Source of the DNA: an uncultured Oscillospiraceae bacterium | GTDB taxonomy: Bacteria > Bacillota > Clostridia > Oscillospirales > Oscillospiraceae | Length of the DNA: 45,893 nucleotides | NCBI GenBank assembly: GCA_934615645.1 | Contig: CAKTTR010000006.1 | Location: 1-45,893, forward strand | Direction: 5' to 3' | Part shown: positions 31,337 to 38,989 of the stretch, piece by piece | How positions within the stretch are numbered: the first letter of the stretch is position 1 | How the letters are laid out: each line of letters begins with the position of its first letter | Position numbers and translations under genes: made by a program | The notes under the pieces: generated by a model | Seen by the model: only the letters and a program-made list of their open reading frames with translations | The model's database searches: none | What the model was told of the DNA's origin: nothing

Positions 31337-31753
31337 CTACTCCCCTATCACAGCGAAGGAAAAATCGGCCTCCACGCAGCGCTTGCCGCCCACCGTTCCC
31401 ACGCCCTTGGCAAAATAGAACGGCGGCTTTGCGCGGGTGATCCGGCACTCGGTCTCAAACGTATCGCCGGGACGGACCGGGGCGCGGAAGCGCACGTGGT
31501 CGAGCCCAGTGTACATGGGCGTCACATCGCCCACCATCTGCTCTGCCAGCAGCACGCAGCAGGACTGGGCCAGGATCTCGCAGAGCATCACGCCCGGGAC
31601 GACTGGGTTGCCGGGGAAATGCCCCTGCAGGAACCATTCATCGCCCCGCACCGTATAGCGGCCGCGGGCGCAGTCGTCTTGCCGCTCGGCGCTGTCTAGC
31701 AGCAGCATCCCGTCCCGATGGGGCAGGATCTGCATCAATTGCTTCCGATCCAT
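31337..31753 (-). CDS. fabZ: 3-hydroxyacyl-ACP dehydratase
   Basis: A 138-residue hotdog enzyme that dehydrates 3-hydroxyacyl-ACP. The catalytic His45 lies in GHFPGNPVVPG and Glu59 in LCEILAQ; LPHRDGMLLLD is the usual N-terminal signature. No FabA or FabN isomerase partner is nearby, so the source of unsaturated chains is not shown. It is between accB (3 bp gap) and accC (3 bp gap). Confidence 0.95.
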   Translation of the reverse strand: MDRKQLMQILPHRDGMLLLDSAERQDDCARGRYTVRGDEWFLQGHFPGNPVVPGVMLCEILAQSCCVLLAEQMVGDVTPMYTGLDHVRFRAPVRPGDTFETECRITRAKPPFYFAKGVGTVGGKRCVEADFSFAVIGE

Positions 31754-31756
31754 GTG

Positions 31757-32176
31757 TCAAGCCCTCTCGATCCGGAACAGCACGTGGCCGTAATCGACGA
31801 CCTGGCCGTTTTCGGCGCAGACCTCTGTGATGACGCCGTCATACTCCGCGACGATTTCGTTCATCAGCTTCATGGCCTCGATCAGGCAGAGCACGTCGCC
31901 CTTGTGGATGTTGTCGCCTACTTGGACGAAGGGCGCGGCGTTTTCCGCCGGGGCCCGGTAAAAGACGCCGACCATCGGGCTGCAGATATCCTGGCTAGCC
32001 GCGGCCACCGGGGCGGTATCCGCAGCCGTGCTGACTGCGGCGGCCGGGGCGGCCGCCGGGGCAGCGCCCGCGCCTCGCTCTAAGCGCAGGCGGCAGCCCT
32101 GTTCTTCGATTTCCAGCGCGCTCAGGCCCAATTCCTGCATCACGCTTGCGTATTTTTTGATCTGTTTTTCTTCCAT
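31757..32176 (-). CDS. accB: Biotin carboxyl carrier protein of acetyl-CoA carboxylase
   Basis: A 139-residue carrier. Residues 1-35 form the N-terminal region, 36-62 an Ala/Pro-rich flexible linker, and 63-139 the biotinyl domain. The biotin-accepting Lys103 is in EAMKLMNE. A GAGGAG site precedes the ATG. It lies 75 bp after fabG, the longest gap in the operon. Confidence 0.95.
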   Translation of the reverse strand: MEEKQIKKYASVMQELGLSALEIEEQGCRLRLERGAGAAPAAAPAAAVSTAADTAPVAAASQDICSPMVGVFYRAPAENAAPFVQVGDNIHKGDVLCLIEAMKLMNEIVAEYDGVITEVCAENGQVVDYGHVLFRIERA

Positions 32177-32251
32177 TGCGGTCTCCTCACGAAATTCTAA
32201 GGGGCGAACCTCATACAGAATTTGATAAAATCTTCTTTTCGGGAATTTGCC

Positions 32252-32986
32252 TCACATTGCCATGCCGCCGTCCACGCAGAAGACCTGCCCGGTGATATAG
32301 GCGGCGCCGGGCCCGGCCAGGAAGGCCGCCAGGCTGGCGATATCCGCGGGCGTGCCCATGCGCTTGAGGGGGATGCTGGCAACCAGTGGGTTTGTCTCGT
32401 CAAAGTCCTTTGTCATGTCCGTTTGGATAAAGCCGGGGGCGATGGCGTTGCAGGTGATGCCCTTGGCGGCCAGCTCCCGGGCGACGGATTTGGTCAGGCC
32501 GATGACGCCCGCCTTCGAGGCGGCGTAGTTTGCCTGGCCCGCGTTGCCCATCACGCCGGCGACGGAGCTGATGTTGATGATGCTGCCGCCCCGGCTGCGC
32601 AGCAGCAGCGGGCAGCAGTGGCGGATCATATTGAAGGTGCCCTTCAGATTTGTCGCGATGACGTCGTCAAAGTCGGATTCTTTCATCATGGCGATCAAGC
32701 CGTCGCGGTTGATGCCTGCGTTGTTGACCAGGATGCTGGCGCCGCCGAAGTCCTTTTTAATTGCTGCGACGGTCTGCTTGACCTGGGCAAAATCTGAAAC
32801 GTCGCACTGGTAGCTCCGGGCGCTGACGCCATAGCCTGCACACCGGGCGCAGACCTCTTCGGCCCGGGCTGTATTGCCCGCGTACAGCAGGGCGACGGAC
32901 GCGCCCTGGGCGGCCAGCGCTTCGGCAATGGCCGCGCCGATGCCCCGGGAGGCCCCGGTGACGATGGCTGTTTTTCCACTCAGCAT
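32252..32986 (-). CDS. fabG: 3-oxoacyl-ACP reductase
   Basis: A 244-residue NADPH-dependent short-chain dehydrogenase. The cofactor loop is TGASRGIG (residues 10-17), and the catalytic set Ser-Tyr-Lys lies in SSVAG and YAASK. VNNAGINRDG is the FabG form of the NNAG motif. It overlaps the fabD end by 7 bp. Confidence 0.95.
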   Translation of the reverse strand: MLSGKTAIVTGASRGIGAAIAEALAAQGASVALLYAGNTARAEEVCARCAGYGVSARSYQCDVSDFAQVKQTVAAIKKDFGGASILVNNAGINRDGLIAMMKESDFDDVIATNLKGTFNMIRHCCPLLLRSRGGSIINISSVAGVMGNAGQANYAASKAGVIGLTKSVARELAAKGITCNAIAPGFIQTDMTKDFDETNPLVASIPLKRMGTPADIASLAAFLAGPGAAYITGQVFCVDGGMAM

Positions 32987-33888
32987 TGCAATTCCTCCAA
33001 GGTTTTGGCCAGGCTCTCCGCGTCCTCGACGTGCAGCGTTTTGGCGGCGCTGTCAGTCTTCTGGATCATGCCGGACAGCGTTTTGCCGGGGCCGAGTTCG
33101 ACGAAGGTGTCGATCCCCTGCTCCCGCATATGGACGATGATCTGCTTCCAGCGGACCGGGCTGCAGATCTGCCGGGTCAGAAGGTCCCGGTAGTCCCCGG
33201 CGTAGGGCCGGGCAGTGTAATCAGAATAGAGCTGCACCCGCGGCTCGTGCAGCGCTGCGTCCTGCAGCACCTGGGAGAAGCCGACGGCAGCGGCAGTCAT
33301 ATACGGCGAGTGGAAACCGCCGCTGACCTTCAGGGGGATCAGGCGGCCGCCTGCCTGCTTGACGTCATCGGCCAGAAGCTTGAGCTCCTCCCGCATGCCT
33401 GCCACGGCGACTTGACCGGGGCAGTTGTAGTTGACAGGGTAAATATGCTCGTACCCGGCGCAGAGATATTCCACCGTGGCGTCCTCCAGCTTGACGACGG
33501 CGCCCATGCCGCAGTCAGACTGGCTGGCCGCCTGGTGCATCAGTTCACCGCGGCGGCAGACAAGGTGAAAGCCGTCCTCCAGCGTGACGGCGCCGGTGTA
33601 GGTCAGCGCGGCGATCTCGCCCAGGGAGAACCCGGCGGCGCACTGGCAGGGGATGGCCTGCAGCGCAGCGGCTGCGGCCAGCTCGACGGCGAACATGCAC
33701 GGCTGGGTGATGTCTGTCCGGGCCAGGTCCTCGGGCTTGGCAGAAAAGCACTGGTCCAGCGTGCCGGGGCGCAGCTGCTCCAGCCGGTCTAAAACGGCGG
33801 CGCTGGCGGCGTTGCTCTCGTAGAGGGAGCGGCCCATGCCGGGGTATTGCGCGCCCTGCCCGGCAAAGACAAAGGCTATCCGATCCAT
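32980..33888 (-). CDS. fabD: Malonyl-CoA:ACP transacylase
   Basis: A 302-residue transacylase. FVFAGQGAQYPGMG is the N-terminal signature. The nucleophile Ser88 lies in GFSLGE, where the usual GHSLGE has Phe in place of His, a variation at the edge of the active site. The second catalytic residue, a His, is in GGFHSPYM. It overlaps the fabK end by 13 bp and fabG by 7 bp, so the three are translated as a chain. Confidence 0.95.
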   Translation of the reverse strand: MDRIAFVFAGQGAQYPGMGRSLYESNAASAAVLDRLEQLRPGTLDQCFSAKPEDLARTDITQPCMFAVELAAAAALQAIPCQCAAGFSLGEIAALTYTGAVTLEDGFHLVCRRGELMHQAASQSDCGMGAVVKLEDATVEYLCAGYEHIYPVNYNCPGQVAVAGMREELKLLADDVKQAGGRLIPLKVSGGFHSPYMTAAAVGFSQVLQDAALHEPRVQLYSDYTARPYAGDYRDLLTRQICSPVRWKQIIVHMREQGIDTFVELGPGKTLSGMIQKTDSAAKTLHVEDAESLAKTLEELQC

Positions 33889-34820
33889 TGCGCTGCCCCC
33901 TTCAAAATCGGTTCCGCGCCCTGCATGACTTCGCGGATGATCTCCGCGGCGGGCTGCTCTTTTTTGACCATAGCGGCGATCTGCCCCGCCAGGAAGCAGC
34001 CGTTTTGCACGTCGCCCTCCTGGACGGCCTTGCGCAGCGCGCCGGTCGTCATGGCTTCCAGTTCTTTGTCCGACGTCTGGGCGTACTCCGCTTCCGTATA
34101 ACGGCGCATCAGGGGCGTCCGCAGGCTGCGGACGGGGTGCCCCAGGCGCTTACCGGTGACGGTCGTGGCCAGGTCGCCTGCTTTGAAGAGCTTTTCTTTA
34201 TAAGTCGGATGGATGCTGCACTCCGTGGCGGACAAGAAGCGGGTGCCAAGCTGCACGCCGCAGGCGCCCAGCATAAAGGCGGCTGCTACGCCGCGGCCAT
34301 CGGCAATGCCGCCGGCGGCGATGACCGGCAGATCGGTCGCGTCGCAGACCTGCGGCACGAGGACCATCGTCGTCAATTCGCCCACGTGGCCGCCGCTCTC
34401 GCCGCCCTCGGCGATCAGGGCTGTGGCCCCGACCCGTGTCATCAGCTTCGCCATGGCGACAGACGCCACGACGGGGATGACCTGGATCCCGGCCTCCTTC
34501 CACAGGGGCATATACTTGGCCGGGTTGCCCGCGCCCGTCGTGACGACGGCGACTTTTTCCTCTGCCACGACCTGGGCGACCTCATCGGCAAAGGGGCTCA
34601 TGAGCATAATATTCACGCCGAAGGGCTTGTCCGTCTCAGCGGCTGCAATGCGGATCTGCTGGCGGACATAGTCCGCCGGGGCGTTGCCCGCTGCGACGAT
34701 GCCGAGCCCGCCGCCGTTGGAGACTGCCGCGGCCAGCTTGCCGTCGGCAATCCAGGCCATGCCGCCCTGGAAGATGGGATATTCGATCCCCAGAAGGCTA
34801 CAAAGCTTTGATCTCAGCAT
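33876..34820 (-). CDS. fabK: Enoyl-ACP reductase II (FMN-dependent)
   Basis: A 314-residue TIM-barrel flavoprotein that reduces enoyl-ACP with NAD(P)H, the FabK type found in streptococci and Clostridia in place of FabI. GIEYPIFQGGMAWIAD opens the protein. The segments AEGGESGGHVG and IAAGGIADGRG bind FMN, and GVQLGTRFL follows. The chosen ATG makes a TGATG overlap with the acpP stop. This form is resistant to triclosan in studied bacteria. Confidence 0.95.
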   Translation of the reverse strand: MLRSKLCSLLGIEYPIFQGGMAWIADGKLAAAVSNGGGLGIVAAGNAPADYVRQQIRIAAAETDKPFGVNIMLMSPFADEVAQVVAEEKVAVVTTGAGNPAKYMPLWKEAGIQVIPVVASVAMAKLMTRVGATALIAEGGESGGHVGELTTMVLVPQVCDATDLPVIAAGGIADGRGVAAAFMLGACGVQLGTRFLSATECSIHPTYKEKLFKAGDLATTVTGKRLGHPVRSLRTPLMRRYTEAEYAQTSDKELEAMTTGALRKAVQEGDVQNGCFLAGQIAAMVKKEQPAAEIIREVMQGAEPILKGAAQWIG

Positions 34821-35038
34821 CACATTTTTGCCTCAATGTACCGGACCAGGTCGCCGACCGTCTCGACCCGCTGGTCCAGCTCGATCTCCTTGCCCAGCTT
34901 GTCCTCCAGGTTCATCAGCATCTCGACTGTATCCAGAGAGTCAATGCCCAGGTCCTGGAAGGACGTCTCCATGGTGACCTCGGAAGGGTCACAGTCGTTC
35001 CGCTCTGCGATAAGCTCTGCAATTGCTTCGAATACCAT
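34820..35038 (-). CDS. acpP: Acyl carrier protein
   Basis: A 72-residue acidic carrier. The phosphopantetheine attaches to Ser34 in LGIDSLDTVE. The ATG at 35036-35038 has a GGAGGT site; the longer reading to 35176 runs through the leader and operator and is rejected. First gene of the fatty-acid operon, with a leader of about 165 nt after the promoter that contains both palindromic operator candidates. Confidence 0.96.
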   Translation of the reverse strand: MVFEAIAELIAERNDCDPSEVTMETSFQDLGIDSLDTVEMLMNLEDKLGKEIELDQRVETVGDLVRYIEAKM

Positions 35039-35098
35039 AATCAATACCTCCAAATTTTTGATTGTAATGCCTGCACCGGGATACCCGGCAGGCAATAA

Positions 35099-35113
35099 GT
35101 TATCACCGATAAC
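35099..35113. promoter_or_regulatory. Fab operator candidate O2
   Basis: GTTATC-N3-GATAAC, a perfect palindrome identical in both half-sites to O1 and 89 bp further into the leader of acpP. A repressor bound at both could loop the DNA or block elongation. Confidence 0.55.
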
Positions 35114-35187
35114 CAACAAAACAGAAAAAAGGAATGCCGCCTGGATGCGGCAGCGGCAGCAGGTGAGCTGCGGCAAAGTACAGATGG

Positions 35188-35202
35188 GTTATCATTGATA
35201 AC
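35188..35202. promoter_or_regulatory. Fab operator candidate O1
   Basis: GTTATC-N3-GATAAC lies 9 bp downstream of the -10 box of the fab promoter, over the start of transcription, where a repressor would block initiation. It does not match the FapR or FabT consensus I know. Confidence 0.65.
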
Positions 35203-35211
35203 TTTTTCCCT

Positions 35212-35240
35212 ACTATACTGCCTTTTTTGGGGCGTGTCAA
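35212..35240 (-). promoter_or_regulatory. Promoter of the fatty-acid operon
   Basis: On the minus strand a consensus TTGACA (35235-35240), a 17-bp spacer and TATAGT (35212-35217). It is one of the strongest promoters in the window and the only one found for the twelve genes acpP to the second KAS. Confidence 0.8.
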
Positions 35241-35288
35241 TAGGCAGTTCCCGCTTTTTGGTCATTTCGTGGGATGCGGCAAAACTGT

Positions 35289-35317
35289 TTGACTTTCTTG
35301 CAGAAAATCGGTAAAAT
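35289..35317 (+). promoter_or_regulatory. Promoter of the TetR-type regulator gene
   Basis: TTGACT (35289-35294) and TAAAAT (35312-35317) are 17 bp apart, divergent from the fab promoter. The palindrome at 35315-35332 overlaps its -10 and start point. Confidence 0.65.
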
Positions 35318-35332
35318 GATACTATTATCATT
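35315..35332. promoter_or_regulatory. Operator candidate at the TetR gene
   Basis: AATGATA-N4-TATCATT, a perfect 7-bp inverted repeat over the -10 and start of the tetR promoter. It shares the 8-mer TTATCATT with the fab operator O1, which suggests one regulator may bind both, although the full palindromes differ in phase. Confidence 0.5.
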
Positions 35333-35347
35333 AGGTGGAGAAGAACG

Positions 35348-35938
35348 ATGGAACACAGGATGCGGCAAAAAAAGCAGCAGCAACCCCTGCGGGAGCGGCT
35401 GCTGGAGGCCGGGGTGGAGGAGCTGCAGCGATACGGGTTTGAGAATTTCTCGGTGCGCCGGATCGCGTCCCAATGCGGCGTCTCCTGCGCGGCGCCCTAC
35501 AAGCACTTTGCAGACAAGCAGACATTTATTTCAGCGATTTTTGAATACATCAACAAGCAGTGGATCCTCCGGCAGAATGTGGTCCTGCAAAACTGCCAGG
35601 GGCCGACGCGAAAGAAGATCCTGGAGCTCAGCATGGAATACGTGCGCTTTTTGGTGGAGCACGCCCAGTTCCGCTCCATTATTATGATGAAGTATGACGA
35701 TACGGACGAGAAATTCTCCACCCTGCGCCACAAGCTGACCCGGCAGACCTATATCCTGGTGCACCGCTACTGCAAGGAGGTCCATATGCCGCCGGAGGTG
35801 CGGCACAGAAAGCTCTTTGTTGTACGTTCTCTGATCTACGGCGCGGCGCTGATGTTTGACAACGGCGAATTGGAGTATACAGAAGAGAACGTCCAGATGG
35901 TCTCCCGGTGCATTGACCGGGAGTTTGACCTGCCGTAG
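35348..35938 (+). CDS. TetR/AcrR-family regulator divergent from the fatty-acid operon
   Basis: A 196-residue DNA-binding protein. The N-terminal TetR helix-turn-helix covers about residues 15-60 (FSVRRIASQCGVS, then YKHFADKQTFISAIF). The C-terminal ligand/dimer domain is not assignable to a known ligand class. The ATG has a GGTGGAG site. Its position back-to-back with the fab promoter, with palindromes at both promoters, makes it the likely repressor of lipid synthesis. Gamma-proteobacterial FabR and actinobacterial FasR are TetR-type precedents; Firmicutes usually use FapR or FabT. It may be co-transcribed with yitT, 64 bp downstream. Confidence 0.85.
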   Translation: MEHRMRQKKQQQPLRERLLEAGVEELQRYGFENFSVRRIASQCGVSCAAPYKHFADKQTFISAIFEYINKQWILRQNVVLQNCQGPTRKKILELSMEYVRFLVEHAQFRSIIMMKYDDTDEKFSTLRHKLTRQTYILVHRYCKEVHMPPEVRHRKLFVVRSLIYGAALMFDNGELEYTEENVQMVSRCIDREFDLP

Positions 35939-36002
35939 TGCGGCGGGTAAAATCGCGGCCCGGCGGGCAAGCTAGCGCTGGACAGGGAAGGAGGAGACTG
36001 GG

Positions 36003-36875
36003 ATGCAGCAGAAGCATTTGAATTTTTTTGCGGACTTTTTATTGGATCTGGGCGGCGCGGTGCTCTATTCCATCGGTATCGGCCTGTTTGCGCAGAATGC
36101 GGGCTTTGCGCCCGGCGGGATCTCCGGCCTGGCACTGCTGTTCTATCACCTCTGGAAGCTGCCGGTGGGTTTGGTCACATTTTTGATGAATATCCCCTTG
36201 GTGATCCTGAGCTATCGCTATGTGGGGCGGCGTTTTTTGCTGCGGTCGCTGCGCAGCGTGATCTTATGTACGATCCTGCTGGACGTGGTCTTTGTGCATA
36301 TCCCGGCTTATTCGGGAAACCAGCTGCTGGCGGCGCTGTTTTCCGGCGTCTTCGTCGGTGCGGGGATGGCGATCTTCTATATGCGCGGCTCGTCCTCCGG
36401 CGGGGCGGACCTGCTGACGATGACGATCAAGGTGACAAAGCCGTACCTTTCCATTGGATTTGTCACGATGGCGATCGATTTTGTCATCATCTGCCTGGGC
36501 TGGCCGGTCTTTGGCAGCATTGATGCAGTGCTCTACGGCGTCGCTTCGACGGCGGCGACTTCTATCGTGCTGGACCGCATTCTGAACGGCGCCAGCATGG
36601 GAAAGCTGATTTTTATCATCACGGAAAAAGGCGACGAGATCGCCAAGGAGATCGACGCCCAGTCCCAGCGGGGGGCGACGCTGCTCCAGGCCCGGGGCTG
36701 CTACACCGGGACGGAGAAGGAGGTCATCCTCTGCGCCTGCGCCAATGCGGAGGCCCATAAGATCCGCACGGCCTCCTTCCGGCTGGACCCGAACGCGTTT
36801 ATCATCGTCTCCCAGACGAATGAGATCTTCGGCGCGGGCTTTATCTCCCCGGACCAGACGACGGCTTTTTTATAG
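36003..36875 (+). CDS. YitT family membrane protein (DUF161 + DUF2179)
   Basis: A 290-residue protein. Five or six hydrophobic segments span residues 12-185 (FAQNAGFAPGGISGLALL is the family start, SSSGGADLLTM the middle signature). The C-terminal domain of about 85 residues is DUF2179 (KLIFIITEKGDEIAKEI...ERGAT-like QRGATLL). Its role is unknown; YitT proteins are common and multicopy in Firmicutes. A strong AAGGAGGAG site precedes the ATG, and no promoter is visible after tetR. Confidence 0.9.
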   Translation: MQQKHLNFFADFLLDLGGAVLYSIGIGLFAQNAGFAPGGISGLALLFYHLWKLPVGLVTFLMNIPLVILSYRYVGRRFLLRSLRSVILCTILLDVVFVHIPAYSGNQLLAALFSGVFVGAGMAIFYMRGSSSGGADLLTMTIKVTKPYLSIGFVTMAIDFVIICLGWPVFGSIDAVLYGVASTAATSIVLDRILNGASMGKLIFIITEKGDEIAKEIDAQSQRGATLLQARGCYTGTEKEVILCACANAEAHKIRTASFRLDPNAFIIVSQTNEIFGAGFISPDQTTAFL

Positions 36876-36895
36876 AAAAACGCATCGCAAAAAGT

Positions 36896-36980
36896 AAAAA
36901 AATCGCTTGCCGCAAAAAGCGGCAAGCGTAGCGCGCCTGCGTGGGCGCATGGGATCGCTGCTCGGTATTGGATAAGCTGT
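36896..36980 (-). ncRNA. Candidate small RNA on the minus strand
   Basis: An extended -10 box (TGC-TATACT on the minus strand, 36987-36995) and a terminator hairpin with seven Ts (stem 36904-36913/36919-36928, T-run 36896-36902) enclose about 85 nt. No minus-strand gene lies here that the terminator could serve. A small hairpin GCGCC/GGCGC is present inside. There is no -35 box, so this is a weak call. Confidence 0.3.
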
Positions 36981-37064
36981 AATGCCAGTATAGCAGCCCC
37001 GCGGCGCAATTGCTGTCGGATCCCGGCGGCGAGAAAATTTTTATATGCAAAGGAACAAGCGGCG

Positions 37065-37628
37065 ATGGATTGGATAACGACATGGGATTTTGCCATCCTG
37101 GACTGGATCCAGGCCCACCTGCGCTGCGGCGCGGCAGATCAGTTTTTTTCGACGATAACGCACCTGGCGGACGGCGGTGTGTTTTGGATCCTGCTGGCAG
37201 TGGTCCTGCTGGCGATCCCGAAGACCCGGCGGTTCGGCCTGGCGCTGGCCCTGGCCCTGGTGCTGGACGGCATTTTCTGCAACGGCCTGCTCAAGCCGCT
37301 CATTGCCCGGGCGCGGCCCTATCAGTTGCACCCAGGGGTGCAGCTGCTGATCGCGCCGCCGTCGGATTACTCCTTCCCCTCGGGCCATGCGGCAGTCTCG
37401 TTTGCCGCGGCGGCAGCGCTGGGGGCCAGCCATGCTAAGGCGTGGGGCTGGAGCCTGGCGCTGGCGATCCTGCTGGCGCTCTCGCGGCTTTATTTATATG
37501 TACATTACCCGACGGATGTCCTGGCCGGCGCACTGGTCGGCACCTTGGCAGGGCTGGCCGGTGCGGCCCTGGCGAAGCGCTTGCCCCCGCGCCGGGCGAA
37601 AAAAGAGCAGCTTGACGTAGCCGACTGA
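37065..37628 (+). CDS. PAP2-family membrane phosphatase
   Basis: A 187-residue integral membrane phosphatase. The three catalytic motifs are intact: KPLIARARP (KxxxxxxRP), PSGH and SRLYLYVHYPTD (SRxxxxxHxxxD). About six hydrophobic segments surround them. The family removes phosphate from phosphatidic acid, undecaprenyl pyrophosphate or phosphatidylglycerol phosphate; for a protein this short with no other domain, undecaprenyl pyrophosphate recycling is a common role but is not shown here. The terminator after it has a clear T-run. Confidence 0.9.
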   Translation: MDWITTWDFAILDWIQAHLRCGAADQFFSTITHLADGGVFWILLAVVLLAIPKTRRFGLALALALVLDGIFCNGLLKPLIARARPYQLHPGVQLLIAPPSDYSFPSGHAAVSFAAAAALGASHAKAWGWSLALAILLALSRLYLYVHYPTDVLAGALVGTLAGLAGAALAKRLPPRRAKKEQLDVAD

Positions 37629-37665
37629 TCCGGCCCGGCAGGCGAATAAGCCGATTTAGAACAGA

Positions 37666-37710
37666 AACACGCTGCCTCCGCGCTGTTTGCGCGTGGGGCG
37701 GCGTGTTTTT
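37666..37710 (+). terminator. Terminator after the PAP2 phosphatase gene
   Basis: AACACGC (37666-37672) pairs with GCGTGTT with an inner GCGC stem, and the right arm runs into five Ts. Confidence 0.75.
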
Positions 37711-37900
37711 GCGTTGTCTGCGTATTTGGGCCGGATGGTGTTTGGGCGGCTGTGCGGGCGCGCAGCGGAGAAAAAATGAAATAGGCGGAAATTTTTGCCC
37801 CGGTCCCGGGGAAACTATGCTGGCGGGACGGGCTTGACGGAAATTGCTTGGTTTGAGAAAAATAATCGGGCAATATCTGACTGAAAATGAATGAAAAAGC

Positions 37901-37929
37901 TTGACAATGAAGATAACGTGTGGTAATTT
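37901..37929 (+). promoter_or_regulatory. Promoter of the fructose PTS operon
   Basis: A consensus TTGACA (37901-37906), a 17-bp spacer and TGG-TAATTT (extended -10). It lies about 100 bp before fruK. Confidence 0.7.
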
Positions 37930-37981
37930 AGTGACAGAAGATAGAAACAATCATAAAACGTCAAATCAAAGCAAATAAAAA

Positions 37982-38012
37982 CGCGCCAAAGCTGCCGGAT
38001 GGCGGCGGCGCG
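37982..38012 (+). promoter_or_regulatory. Leader hairpin before fruK
   Basis: CGCGCC (37982-37987) pairs with GGCGCG (38007-38012), with an inner GCTGCC/GGCGGC stem and a GGAT loop. It ends just before the fruK ribosome site and could affect translation. Confidence 0.4.
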
Positions 38013-38030
38013 GAGAGGAGCGGAGCAGCC

Positions 38031-38978
38031 ATGATCTATACCGTGACATTGAACCCGGCGGTGGACTATGTCGTGCATGTCCCGGCGCTGACCCAGGGGC
38101 AGATTCTGCGCAGCACCCGGGAGCAGGTCTTTTTCGGCGGCAAGGGCGTCAATGTTTCCAGCGTTTTGCACACGTTGGGCATTGCATCCGTCGCCACGGG
38201 CTTTTTGGCCGGGTTTACTGGGCAGGCCATCGAGGCGGAGCTGGCGCGGCAGGGCATTGGGACGGATTTTGTCTTCCTGCCGGACGGCTTTACCCGCATC
38301 AATCTGAAGCTTCGTACCGGCGTGGAGACGGATATCAACGGCGGCGGCCCGGTGATCGGCCCAGCAGACCTGGCGGCACTGGAGGAAAAGCTGACGCGCC
38401 TGCAGGCCGGGGACATTGCGGTCCTGGCGGGGAGTGTACCGTCGTCGCTGGCGGACGATCTGTATGCGGACCTGATGGCGCATCTTGCCGGTCGGGGGCT
38501 GCGCTTTGTGGTCGATACCACAGGCGCGCAGCTGCGCAGCGTCCTGCCGCTTCAGCCGTTTTTGGTCAAGCCAAACGGGCAGGAGCTGGGCGAGCTCTTT
38601 GGTGTGCGCATCGCGTCGGCGGCGGAGGCGGCTAAGTATGCTACCCGGCTGCAGGAGCTGGGGGCCCGGAACGTTCTGGTCTCCCTGGGCGCGCAGGGGG
38701 CGGTATTGGCGGACGAGACCGGGTGCATCTGGCAGCAGCCCGCCTGCCGGGGCGAGACGGTGAACACCGTTGGCGCGGGGGACTCCATGGTGGCGGGTTT
38801 CCTGGCAGGCTTTGCCCAGACGGGCAGCTACCAAGAAGCGCTCCGCTTGGGTACAGCCTGCGGCAGTGCGACGGCCTTTTGTGAGGGCCTGGCCGCGGCG
38901 GCGCAGATCCATGCGCTGCAAAAGGCCTTGGCCCCGACGCAGAAATTGGAAAAACCGGAAGGATCCGCTGTGAAGTAG
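38031..38978 (+). CDS. fruK: 1-phosphofructokinase
   Basis: A 315-residue PfkB-family sugar kinase that converts fructose 1-phosphate to fructose 1,6-bisphosphate. YTVTLNPAVDYVV at the start and FFGGKGVNVS are typical of FruK/LacC. NTVGAGDSMVAGF near residue 246 carries the catalytic Asp. Genomic context (fructose PTS next) favours FruK over tagatose-6-phosphate kinase. It is 11 bp before fruA. Confidence 0.94.
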   Translation: MIYTVTLNPAVDYVVHVPALTQGQILRSTREQVFFGGKGVNVSSVLHTLGIASVATGFLAGFTGQAIEAELARQGIGTDFVFLPDGFTRINLKLRTGVETDINGGGPVIGPADLAALEEKLTRLQAGDIAVLAGSVPSSLADDLYADLMAHLAGRGLRFVVDTTGAQLRSVLPLQPFLVKPNGQELGELFGVRIASAAEAAKYATRLQELGARNVLVSLGAQGAVLADETGCIWQQPACRGETVNTVGAGDSMVAGFLAGFAQTGSYQEALRLGTACGSATAFCEGLAAAAQIHALQKALAPTQKLEKPEGSAVK

Positions 38979-38989
38979 GAGGTTGCAAG

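Larger units (their letters stand above)
37629..38030. other. Intergenic region PAP2-fruK
   Basis: 402 bp without a gene. It holds the PAP2 terminator (37666-37710), a short GC hairpin CCCCGG/CCGGGG near 37797-37812, the fru promoter (37901-37929) and a leader hairpin (37982-38012). I see no Cra/FruR, CRP or cre site that I would defend, and no fruR gene. Confidence 0.6.

Noticed and set aside
36840..36955. A 26-codon minus-strand frame overlapping the candidate small RNA
   Set aside because: It has no ribosome site, and its codons run through the terminator stem and T-run.
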